A stretch of 64,000 nt of DNA from Rebecca billardiae RCC1528. Taxonomy: Eukaryota; Haptophyta. Where the stretch lies: positions 930,001 through 994,000 of the forward strand of contig OZ251232.1 in NCBI GenBank assembly GCA_965240325.2, in the 5' to 3' direction. The notes below the pieces were generated by a model. The model saw only the letters and a program-made list of their open reading frames with translations, made no database searches and was not told the DNA's origin. Of this stretch, positions 50,941 through 59,645 are shown piece after piece. A program made the translations under genes and the position numbers. Every line of letters starts with the position of its first letter. Positions within the stretch are counted from its first letter, which is position 1.

Positions 50941-52071
50941 TTAGTACGTGTTGTGCGGCAGCTGACGGTCGAGCTCGCGCGCACTGAGCGACAGCATGCG
51001 CCCGCTCCGGCTCGACGCGGGCGAGGGTGAGCCTCCGTCGTGCGGCGCGGGCACGGCGCGCCGGCTCGCCACTCGGTCGGCGGGGCTGAGGCCCGGCGCA
51101 GCGCTCGGCCCGGCCGCCCTCGGCGCGGGCGAGGCGGCGCCCACGACGACCGCCGGCCGCGGCGTGCGTCGGATCTCCGGGTAGTCTGCGAGCACGGACT
51201 CGCGGAGCACCTCGGCCGCGTAGTCGCGCGTGCCCATGTACCCGAGGTCCAGGCTGAGCTGCGCGAGGGCGGCACGCGAGGTCAGCAGCATGGGCCGGTC
51301 CTGCCACGCGGGCTGCAGGCTGGGCGCGAGGGCGGCGGTGTGGCGCTCGTGGACGGCGCCGTTCGTGCGCCGTGAGAGCGCGTCCATCGCGCGCGCGGCG
51401 TGCGCGCCGGCACCCTCGGGCGCCGTCGCTGCGTGGGCGAACAGCGCCGTCGCGGCGTGTGACGGGCCGCACACGGCTGCGGCGTGCGCGTGCGCGCACG
51501 CGGCCGCCTCGCGCGCGGCGGCCGACCGAGGCCAAGCCCTGGGAGCGGCAGCAGCGCCCCTTGCCTCGTAGTTCAGCGGCGGGGGCTGCACCAGGTCGTA
51601 CACGCCACCGACCGGCCTCTGCTCCTCCGCGCGCGCCGCCGCGCGCGCGTCGAGCGCCGTGCGGGGCCGATGGAAGGCGATCGGTGGCGGCTGGGCGGGC
51701 GCGGACTGCTGCGCGCTGCGGGTGGCGTTGTCAAGCCCGGCCGCGCGCAGGAGGGTGCGCGTCGGGTGCACGGCCCGAGCCCCGGGGAGCAGGCTCTCGC
51801 GCAGCAGCGCCTCGTCAAAGCCGCCGCCGCCCACACCTGAGGCACCCTCGACCACACCATCACCGCCGCCGCCGCCGCCGCCGTCGGTGGTCGCAGCGCC
51901 GTGGGCGACGCTCGTCGGGCGCAGCGGTGGCGGCCGCGCGGGCTGCGCCGACGGCGCCGTGCCCGCGCCGTGCAGGAGCACCGCCTCGCCCGCGCCCGCC
52001 GCGCCGTGCCCGCCGTGCAGCACCCCTGTCTTCGCGTGCACGTGCACGCACGGCGCGCGCAGCCGCACCAA
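50941..52071 (-). CDS. Disordered protein, paralogue of the C-terminal part of gene L (gene J)
   Basis: A frame of 376 residues starts at 52071. I do not recognise a family. It is Ala/Pro/Arg-rich, with more conserved blocks GGVYDLVQPPP, RAALAQLSLDLGYMGTRDYA, EVLRESVLADYPEIRRTPRP and SGRMLSLSAREL. The gene at 59646-61778 carries the same sequence as its C-terminal half, and length differences between the two are in multiples of three over this stretch. That supports coding in both. Here the upstream reductase part is almost gone and a 7-nt difference near 52055-52062 breaks the frame that is continuous in the paralogue. So this is either a shortened functional gene or an early pseudogene. Confidence 0.5.
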   Translation of the reverse strand: MVRLRAPCVHVHAKTGVLHGGHGAAGAGEAVLLHGAGTAPSAQPARPPPLRPTSVAHGAATTDGGGGGGGDGVVEGASGVGGGGFDEALLRESLLPGARAVHPTRTLLRAAGLDNATRSAQQSAPAQPPPIAFHRPRTALDARAAARAEEQRPVGGVYDLVQPPPLNYEARGAAAAPRAWPRSAAAREAAACAHAHAAAVCGPSHAATALFAHAATAPEGAGAHAARAMDALSRRTNGAVHERHTAALAPSLQPAWQDRPMLLTSRAALAQLSLDLGYMGTRDYAAEVLRESVLADYPEIRRTPRPAVVVGAASPAPRAAGPSAAPGLSPADRVASRRAVPAPHDGGSPSPASSRSGRMLSLSARELDRQLPHNTY

Positions 52072-52213
52072 CGCTCACACATCCGCAGCCCACGCGCGCG
52101 CTGCAGCGCGCCGTCCGCGCCCAGCGTGTGCTTGCCCGAGAGCGCGCCGCCGGCGAGCGCGCCGTACGCCAGCAGCAGGACGCCATGCGGTTTGAGTCCG
52201 GAGTGGACGGGGG
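52072..52213 (-). pseudogene. Aldo/keto reductase remnant
   Basis: About 40 residues of reductase sequence remain (HSGLKPHGVLLLAYGALAGG then LSGKHTLGADGALQRARG), matching residues about 247-286 of the protein at 59646-61778. At 52213 similarity to the reductase stops and the intergenic module follows, so the part with all four catalytic residues was deleted. Confidence 0.7.
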
Positions 52214-52227
52214 GATCGACGGTCGCG

Positions 52228-52560
52228 CGCTGGCGAAGGCGATGGCATGGGCGACGGTGCGCGAGGCTGGCGCGCATAGCACCTAATATGGCGGTCGTCC
52301 CTTCGATCGCGATCTATATACGCTTGCTCATGCAGACGACGCTTGACGGCCGCTACTCAGCGCGTGCGCCGACACTTGGTCTTGGCCGTGCCAATTAGTG
52401 GCGGCGCGCGTTGGCGCGCGGCTCGGCTGGCGTCGATCGGCGTGGCACGGCGCGACGGAGGACCAGTCACGCCGGCCGAAGGGCTAGACCGACGGGCGGC
52501 TTTGAAGAGTAGAGTGGCTGTATTCTAGTCCCATGCGTACTGGCTCAAGGCACGGCTGCA
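52228..52560. repeat. Intergenic module, copy 2
   Basis: The core gctggcgaaggcgatggc ... gacggtgcgcgaggctgg at 52228-52270 matches the copy at 61976, and the far word (atgcgtactggctcaaggca) sits at 52533-52552. The module separates the reductase remnant from the 3' end of the LRR kinase gene. A tatata tract is present at 52313-52320. Confidence 0.6.
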
Positions 52561-52782
52561 CTGTGCACACGTCGGCACGACTGCTGACTGCTGCCGCCTG
52601 CCGCCCGCGACTGGCCGACTACCGCAATCAGCTGGGCAACCGGCCGCGTGCACAGGCTGGGGCGGGACGGCCCGCGGCTGCGGACGCGGCGGCTGGCGGC
52701 GCAGTCGGCGCCGGGAGCGGGCATGCAGGCCGACGGCTGCGCGCGCCCACACTGCCCAACGCGCGCCATCCTCCAGGCATCC

Positions 52783-55700
52783 CTAGATGCCGAGGCCCCC
52801 GCTGCGGCCACTGCCTTCCCAGGCCTGTCGGATGGCGGCCTTCTGAGCATCGCTCAGCTGGTTGCCGCTGTGTGCACAGCGGAGGCACGCCGAGGGGAGG
52901 GGAAGCGCGGAGAGGCGAGCGCCGCGGTCGCGCGGGGTGGGGTGGACAGTGTCAGCCCACGCCGCTGCGCACCACACGCCGCGCCGCGCACCGCACCGCA
53001 CCGCACCGCTGCGCACGCGCCGCCACACGCCAAGGGGCGGCGCGCGCGCCGCGCGGCGAGTGCGCCGGGCGCTGCCGCAGCCTCGCGCGACGGCGCTGCT
53101 GCGGCGCCGTGCGCGGGTGCTCGCACGTGCGCGCGATGCGCACGGCGCGCGAGCCCCCCCCACCCCCCCTTCCGCCCGCGCCGCGCGCCGCCCCCCTCGC
53201 CGCGCCGTGCGTGCGCGTACCCCAGGTAGAGCACCTGCAGCTTGGTGTTGGTGCGGAGCGCCTCCGCCAGCGCTGTGCCGGAGACGTCCGTCAGCTGGTT
53301 GTTGCTGTGTGCACAGCGGAGGCACGCCGAGGGGAGGGAAAGCGCGGAGAGGCGAGCGCCGCGGTCGCGCGGGGTGGGGTGGACAGTGTCAGCCCACGCC
53401 GCTGCGCACCACACGCCGCGCCGCGCCGCGCACCGCACCGCACCGCTGCGCACGCGCCGCCACACGCCAAGGGGCGGCGCGCGCGCCGCGCGGCGAGTGC
53501 GCCGGGCGCTGCCGCAGCCTCGCGCGACGGCGCTGCTGCGGCGCCGTGCGCGGGTGCTCGCACATGCGCGCGATGCGCACGGCGCGCGAGCCCCCCTCCC
53601 ACCCCCCCTTCCGCCCGCGCCGCGCGCCGCCCCCCTCGCCGCGCCGTGCGTGCGCGTACATCAGGTAGAGGTCCTGCAGCTTGGTGTTGGTGCGGAGCGC
53701 CTCCGCCAGCGCTGTGCCGGAGACGTCCGTCAGCTGGTTCCAGCTGTGTGCACAGCGGAGGCACGCCGAGGGGAGGGGAAGCGCGGAGAGGCGAGCGCCG
53801 CGGTCGCACGGGGTGGGGTGGGCAGTGTCAGCCCACGCCGCTGCGCACCACGTGCACCGCACCGCACCGCACCGCCCACCGCCATGCTGAGCGCGTGCTG
53901 CCGCACCGGCCGCGCGCGCCGCCCGCCGTGGGGTGACGCGCGATGTGGGGCGCGCGCTGGGCGCGGCCGCAGCCTCGCGCGACGGCGCTGCTGCGGCGCC
54001 GTGCGCGGGTGCTCGCACGTGCGCGCGATGCGCACGGCGCGCGAGCTCCCCCCCACCCCCCCTTCCGCCCGCGCCGCGCGCCGCCCCCCTCACAGCGCCG
54101 TGCGTGCGCGTACCCCAGCCCGAGCCTCTGCAGCTTGGTGTTGGTGCGGAGCGCCTCCGCCAGCGCCCTGCCGGAGACGTCCGTCAGCTGGTTGTCGCTG
54201 TGTGCACAGCGGAGGCACGCCGAGGGGAGGGGAAGCGCGGAGAGGCGAGCGCCGCGGTCGCACGGGGTGGGGTGGACAGTGTCAGCCCACGCCGCTGCGC
54301 ACCACGCGCCGCGCACCGCACCGCACCGCACCGCACCGCACGCGCCGCCACACGCCGAGGGGCGGCGCGCGCGCCGCGCGGCGAGTGCGCCAGGCGCTGC
54401 CGCAGCCTCGCGCGACGGCGCTGCTGCGGCGCCGTGCGCGGGTGCACGCACGTGCGCGCGATGCGCACGGCGCGCGAGCCCCCCACCCACCCCCCCTTCC
54501 GCCCGCGCCGCGCGCCGCCCCCCTCGCCGCGCCGTGCGTGCGCGTACATCAGCCAGAGGTGCTGCAGCTTGGTGTTGGTGCGGAGCGCCTCCGCCAGCGC
54601 TGTGCCGGAGACGTCCGTCAGCTGGTTGTACCTGTGTGCACAGCGGAGGCACGCCGAGGGGAGGGGAAGCGCGGAGAGGAGAGCGCGGTGGTCGCACGGG
54701 GTGGGGTAGGCAGTGTCAGCCCACGCCGCTGCGCACCACGCACCGCGCACCGCACCGCACCGCCCACCGCCATGCTGAGCGCGTGCTGCCGCACCGGCCG
54801 CGCGCGCCGCCCGCCGTGGGGTGACGCGCGATGTGGGGCGCGCGCTGGGCGCGGCCGCAGCCTCGCGCGACGGCGCTGCTGCGGCGCCGTGCGCGGGTGC
54901 ACGCGCGGGTGCACGCGCTGCACACGACGCGCGGCCCGTCCTTCCCCCACTACACCGCCCGCGCCGCCCGCCGCCCCGCTCGCCCCACCGTGCGTGCGCG
55001 TACCTCAGGTGGAGCTCCTGCAGGCGGCAGCTGTCCGCCTGCAGTGCCTGCGACAGCAGCCGCACGCACTCGTTGTCCACGCCCGTCTTGTCGAGATCGA
55101 GCTTGGTCAGCTTGGCACTGTGCGCGGCGAGGTGTGCGATCGCCTGCGCGTGCGCCGCCACCGCCGTCTTCCTCTCCCACTCCGCCTTCTCCAGCCCCAT
55201 CAGCGCCTCTGCTGAGCCCACGCCCACAGCGCGCGCGAGCGCCTCGAGCTGCTCTGCAGAGGCGCGGACTGGAGGCGGCGCCGCGCGCGGCTGCACGGGT
55301 GGCGGCGCCGCCGCCGCGCGCGGCTGCTCCGCAGCCGCGCGGACGGGTGGCGCCGCCGCCGCGCGCGGCTGCTCCGCAGCCGCGCGGACGGGTGGCGCCG
55401 CCGCCGCGCGCGGCTGCTCCGCAGCGGCACGGACGGGTGGCGCCGCCGCCGCCGCGCGCGGCTCTGCGGCGGTCAGCGCCGCGACGAGCTCTGAGGCACT
55501 GGGCCGGAGCACGTATTCCTCTTTGAGGCAGCGCTCCTTCAGGCGGCGGACTGCGAGTGGCGTGCCGGCGGGCAGCCGAGCCCGCGCCCGTCCGTTCGGC
55601 TGCTGCTGCGTGAGCAGCACCTCGACCAGCACGCCAAAGCTGAAGACGTCGGCCTTCTCGCTCGCGTGGCGGCCGAGCAGCACCTCGGGCGGCGCAAACG

Positions 55701-57084
55701 CGGGCGTGTGCCCCGGCACCGTCACGCGTGACTGCGACTTGGTGCGCGCCAGCCCCACATCGGCGAGCTTGGCCAGGCTGTAGTCCTCGTTGAGGAGCAC
55801 GTTGGCCGGCTTGACGTCGTAGTGCACCACGGGCGGCTCGAGCGTGTGCAGGTAGTGCAGCGCGTACGCCACGTGCAGCGCGATGCGCTGCCCGCCCGCC
55901 GCCCAGGCCACGCGCGTCGGCTCAATCGCGAGCGCGTCGCTCAGGCTGCCGCCGCGCATGCGCTCGGTGACGATCATCATGTTCTCCGGCTCGTCGCACG
56001 CGCCCAAAGAGAGCACGATGTGCGGGTGGCGCAGCTGGTGCAGCATCGCCACCTCGCGCTCAAACTCGCGGCGCGCTTCGGACCCCGCGGCGTTCAGCCG
56101 CTTCACCGCGACCGGCTGCGCGCCCCGCAGCCGCGCCGCGTACACGCGCCCAAAGCCGCCGCTGCCGAGCAGCACCTCGCCGCCATCCGCGCCGCGCTCG
56201 ATCTCGACCTCGGCCGGGCGCACGTACCACTGCTGACGCGGCGCTGGCGCGGGCAGGCTGTTCACGCCGGCACCGTGATGCTGCGCAGCGCCGGCAGCGC
56301 CGCGCTCGGCGAGGCGGTGGTAGCGCGCACACGCGTCCGCGTCCTCTCGCGAGTAGATCTCGCCCGGCCGGTGCATCACGTCGACGATGTGCGCGCTGCC
56401 GTAGACGTGTACCACGTTCCACGCGTGCCCTCCAGCGGACACCCTCCCCGCGAAGTCGCCGCGCACCAGCGCGCACTCGATGCCCAGCGCGTCGCACAGC
56501 ACCTTGAAGAGCAGCGCGCGGTGCCGGCACACGCCTAGCGAGATGTCACCGAGCGGCACGAGCATCGAGCCCCTCTCCTGCACGAGGGCGTTGATCTCTT
56601 GGTTGGACTGCTCGACGAGATCGTCCGTCAAGCCCCCGAGCCGCTCGGACACGTGCGCGCCGAGCACCTTGATGCGATCGCGCATGTCCGTGATGGGCTG
56701 CAGCCGAGAGCGAGCTTCCTCGATGCAGTCGCGCAGGGACACGTCGATGCGTGTGTCGACCACGAGCACCTCGCGGCCGCCAGGCGCGCCAGCGGGACGG
56801 CGAGCAAGGTCCTCTGCTGCGGGTAGCGCAGCATCACGGGCCATCCGGCCGGCGTCGACGAAGCCGTCGCCCACGCGCGTGTCGAAGTCGAGCTTGTGCT
56901 CGTTGAAGTACCGCTCGGCGCTGGGCGCAAGGGGCAGCACGAGCACACGGTCGAGCCCGACCTCGCCGATCGCGCTGCCCGGAGCAAGCACGAGTCGGTC
57001 ATCGCCGATGCACGCGCTCACGCGCGCACGGGCACCGCTGCCGACGATCACCACTTCCTTCCCGACGAGGCTCTCAGGGGACAT
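52783..57084 (-). CDS. EDR1-domain TKL protein kinase with C-terminal LRRs, one LRR per exon (gene K)
   Basis: Six exons are proposed: 57084-55004, 54631-54548, 54197-54114, 53743-53660, 53304-53221 and 52867-52783 (833 residues). All introns are phase 2, GT(ACGCGC)...CACAG, of 350-372 nt. Residues about 60-260 resemble the EDR1/CTR1-type peptidase-like domain (GVCRHRALLFKVLCDALGIE, HAWNVVHVYG). Residues about 300-530 are a TKL kinase: LGSGGFGRVYAARL, VAVKRL, HYDVKPANVLL (Tyr for Arg of HRD), DVG for DFG, PPE and KADVFSFGVLVEVLL. A 16-residue Ala/Pro repeat links to LRRs from about residue 640. Each middle exon is 84 nt and codes for one 28-residue LRR (xNQLTDVSGTALAEALRTNT type). The last exon ends GNQLSDAQKAAIRQAW...stop. 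In plants EDR1/CTR1 kinases are Raf-like regulators; a signalling kinase with an LRR recognition end is inferred here. Confidence 0.85.
52868..55003 (-). repeat. Tandem array of LRR exon + intron units
   Basis: Four 84-nt LRR exons and five introns repeat as whole units of about 440 bp. Intron 5' ends are G-rich on the coding strand (gtacgcgcacgcacggcgcg then long G runs). The 3' ends share cggcgtgcctccgctgtgcacag-like sequence, of which ccgctgtgcacag is constant, and all carry a conserved ggctgacac block that could be a branch site. Two intron classes are seen. Introns 1 and 3 contain a block ending in gcgcgatgtggggcgcgcgc; introns 2, 4 and 5 have an alternative block with ggggcggcgcgcgcgc. 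Confidence 0.85.
55265..55460 (-). repeat. 48-bp repeat coding an Ala/Pro/Gln linker
   Basis: About three and a half copies of a 48-bp unit encode RAAAEQPRAAAAPPV between the kinase domain and the LRRs of gene K. The copies are nearly identical, so linker length probably varies. Confidence 0.75.
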
Positions 57085-57174
57085 GATGGAGGCTTTTTCT
57101 TTGCCGACGAAGCGAGAAGGGACGCGTCAAGTGATGCTCTTTGGTGATGAACCTATCGGATCGACGAACTTATA

Positions 57175-58617
57175 ACCGATTTCGGGCAACCGTGCTCATC
57201 AAAGTGATTCTCAAGCTGAAGTGAGACTTCAACTTCATCCCCTCTTCGGAAGTGTGTTCGGAAGCCAGCTCCTAGTTCAGAACACCTTCGGTCCTATGAA
57301 GTCGAACGTCCTTTGCGAACGGGTCTCGCTTCGGTACCGCTTCGCAAACTTGACGGCTCGGAGTGGCAAAGTCGTTCCGAAGCGAAGCCAAAGTACAGGG
57401 TCGAGTTGGTCAGCGGGCGGCGGCGGCGGCGAGGGCTTCTCCGGCGGCGGGGCGCGCACGGGGCACGGCGCGGCGGGAGCGGATGTGCTCGCACAGCCGG
57501 CGCGTGCGGACGGGCTGTTGTGGAAGTGCACATGGCGCCCTCCTGCGCAGCGCGTCTTGCGCCATGCCTCTCTCGCCGCGGCTCAGGGCAGCGCGCATGC
57601 GCGCGCCGCCTCAAGGCCAGCCTTGCCGCGCCGCAGCCGACCGCGCGCGCGCCGTGCGCGGCGTGGCCGGGAAGGAACGGGCGCGGCTGCCGGGCGAGAT
57701 GGCGACCTCACGTGTGCTCGCCATGCCGCCCCGCCACGCCTTGACGACCGTGTCGTCGGTCCGTTTGCATGCCTCTTCGGCTGGTCACAAATGGCGTGCA
57801 CGGCCTCGCGGTCGTGACCCTTATCGGGACGATCATTGAGACGCAGAACGGTGCCAGACGGGCACAAGTGCTGTGCGTGCATGCGTGTCTATCACCATAC
57901 GGCCATGTAGAAGGTGCGCCATGCGACGCTTTTCTCGCGCTGATGATCGTTCATCATCATCTTCTTCGAGCTCAGGTCTGGCTTGTTACGACTAGTGGTC
58001 AGCCAACTCGTCAACAGCTGTGTGGATCCGTTATTGTGCCCTTTCGCGGCGTCGCGGGGCGGCATGGCGTGCGCGTATGGCGTCGCCATCTCGCCCGGCA
58101 GCCGCGCCCGTTCCTTCCCGGCCACGCCGCGCACGGCGCGCGCGCGGTCGGCTGCGGCGCGGCACTAGGCTGGCCTTGAGGCGGCGCGCGCATGCGCGCT
58201 GCCCTGAGCCGCGGCGAGAGAGGCGTGGCGCAAGACGCGCGGCGCAGGAGGGCGCCACGTGCACTTCCACAACAGCCCGTCCACACGCGCCGGCTGTGCG
58301 AGCACATCCGCTCCCGCCGCGCCGTGCCCCGTGCGCGCCCCGCCGCCGGAGAAGCCCTCGCCGCCGCCACCGCCGCCGCCGCCGCACAAGCGAACCCGAT
58401 TGGGCAAAGTGCTCCCAACGTGTGAAGCCAGCTTCTCAGAAGAGGGGTCACCGCTTTGACACGTGTTCCGCTTCGACTTCCAAAGTGGAACGCAAACCGC
58501 AAGCTCACTTCGCTTTAGGATTCGACAGAAGCTTTGGAAGTCGAAGTCGGTTCGACTTGACTTTCCAATCTGAAGTCACACAATCAGACTTTATGAGCAC
58601 GGTTGCCCGAAATCGGT
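57175..58617. mobile_element. 1.44-kb foldback (long inverted-repeat) element
   Basis: The element starts ACCGATTTCGGGCAACCGTG at 57175 and ends with the reverse complement at 58617. Longer inner arms are also inverted: about 57409-57735 is complementary to about 58055-58395 with scattered mismatches and small indels. A unique core of about 320 bases (57740-58050) separates them. No transposase is present, so it is non-autonomous. No clear target-site duplication was found. It lies about 90 bases upstream of the start of the EDR1-type kinase gene, where a ttataagt TATA-like word on the minus strand abuts the element's edge. Transcribed, it would give a long hairpin RNA. Confidence 0.75.
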
Positions 58618-59645
58618 GATACTCAGAACGGGAGTTTCTAAGCCAATAGGATTACAGTACAGTCAAGGGAGGTCTACAGTGATCTATTCTTTAATCACAG
58701 TTCGCGCGACTCTAGAGGTAACTATGTACTACCGACGAAGCTCTCGACAGTAGTAGTGGTGGAACTTAGAGTAGTATCAGACCTGCTTTGCGTCATTGTT
58801 TCGCCCCATCAGGGAATCAACCTGGAGCCTCGAACCCCAAGTTGGCCGGCGCCGCCCGCACGACGCCCGCAAAGTGGCTGAAGTGGCGTGCGGCCTCGCC
58901 TCGGGTCCGCGCTGGCGACGGCGGAGGCTTTGTGACGGTGCGCGAGGCGGGCAGGCCTGGTAGCACCTAATGGCCCCTCAGCTGACGCGCATGGCTCGCC
59001 GCCGTCACTCCGTGGCCTCTTCAGCGCCCAATCCGCCCAAACTGTGTTTGTGTGACTTCAGTGCGTTCGCTTGCGGCTCACGCTTCATCTGCAAGGGCCA
59101 GACGCAGGATCTGTGAAGAGAGAGCTTCGTCTATGCTAGCCGAATGCGCACTGGTTCAAGGCACAGCACGAGCGCTTGTCGCGGACAGAAGCGGACGCGG
59201 CGGTAGGCAACGACGTTGCGTGGATTTGGCGCGGTCGGTGCCCGGTGACACTGCCAGTCGAGTGCGCGGTGCTCGGATCAGCAAACGACGAGTAGAGATC
59301 ACACGTACTGAGGCCCACGGCGCGGGCTGCACGCTGCGCACTCCGCCCTGCACCACGGGCCATATACATTGAAAAACAAACTCAGTTTGCGACTACGTAG
59401 CGTCCGGCCGCGAGGCTGCTCCGACGACGCCGTCACTACTAGTACTAGGTCTAGCTAGTGCTCGCCGAGACGACGACAACTTTTGGCTTTTGCGGCACTT
59501 TACGCTACGGCACAGCAGCACCGGCCTGGGCCTGGCGGCCTAGCAAGGGGCGATCGACTGAGCTGGCCGCAGCAGCGGCCCGCGTGGGCACGGTGAGGCT
59601 GCGGGTGTTGGCCGGGCGTAGTGTCAGGCCGTTAATCGAGTCCGG
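58618..59645. other. Gene-free region containing module copy 3
   Basis: No gene is supported. The stretch right after the foldback element (58618-58800) is AT-richer and unremarkable. Bases 58911-59165 carry the third copy of the intergenic module. The 3' end of the gene L transcript probably lies in 59400-59645. Confidence 0.45.
58911..59165. repeat. Intergenic module, copy 3
   Basis: The core (gacggtgcgcgaggcgggca) is near 58935-58955, followed by tagcacctaatgg, and the far word (atgcgcactggttcaaggca) is at 59144-59163. It is the shortest of the four copies and is not followed by an LRR gene end. Confidence 0.55.

Noticed and set aside
53242-55215. 657-codon plus-strand frame across the LRR array
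   Set aside because: It crosses exons and introns of gene K alike and consists of repeated Arg/Ala/Cys-rich translation of the intron sequence.
54184-57084. 966-residue kinase frame without splicing
   Set aside because: Beyond 55004 it reads into intron sequence (Arg/Gly-rich) and by chance recovers single LRRs. The phase 2 splice sites give a regular 28-residue LRR periodicity and a proper stop.
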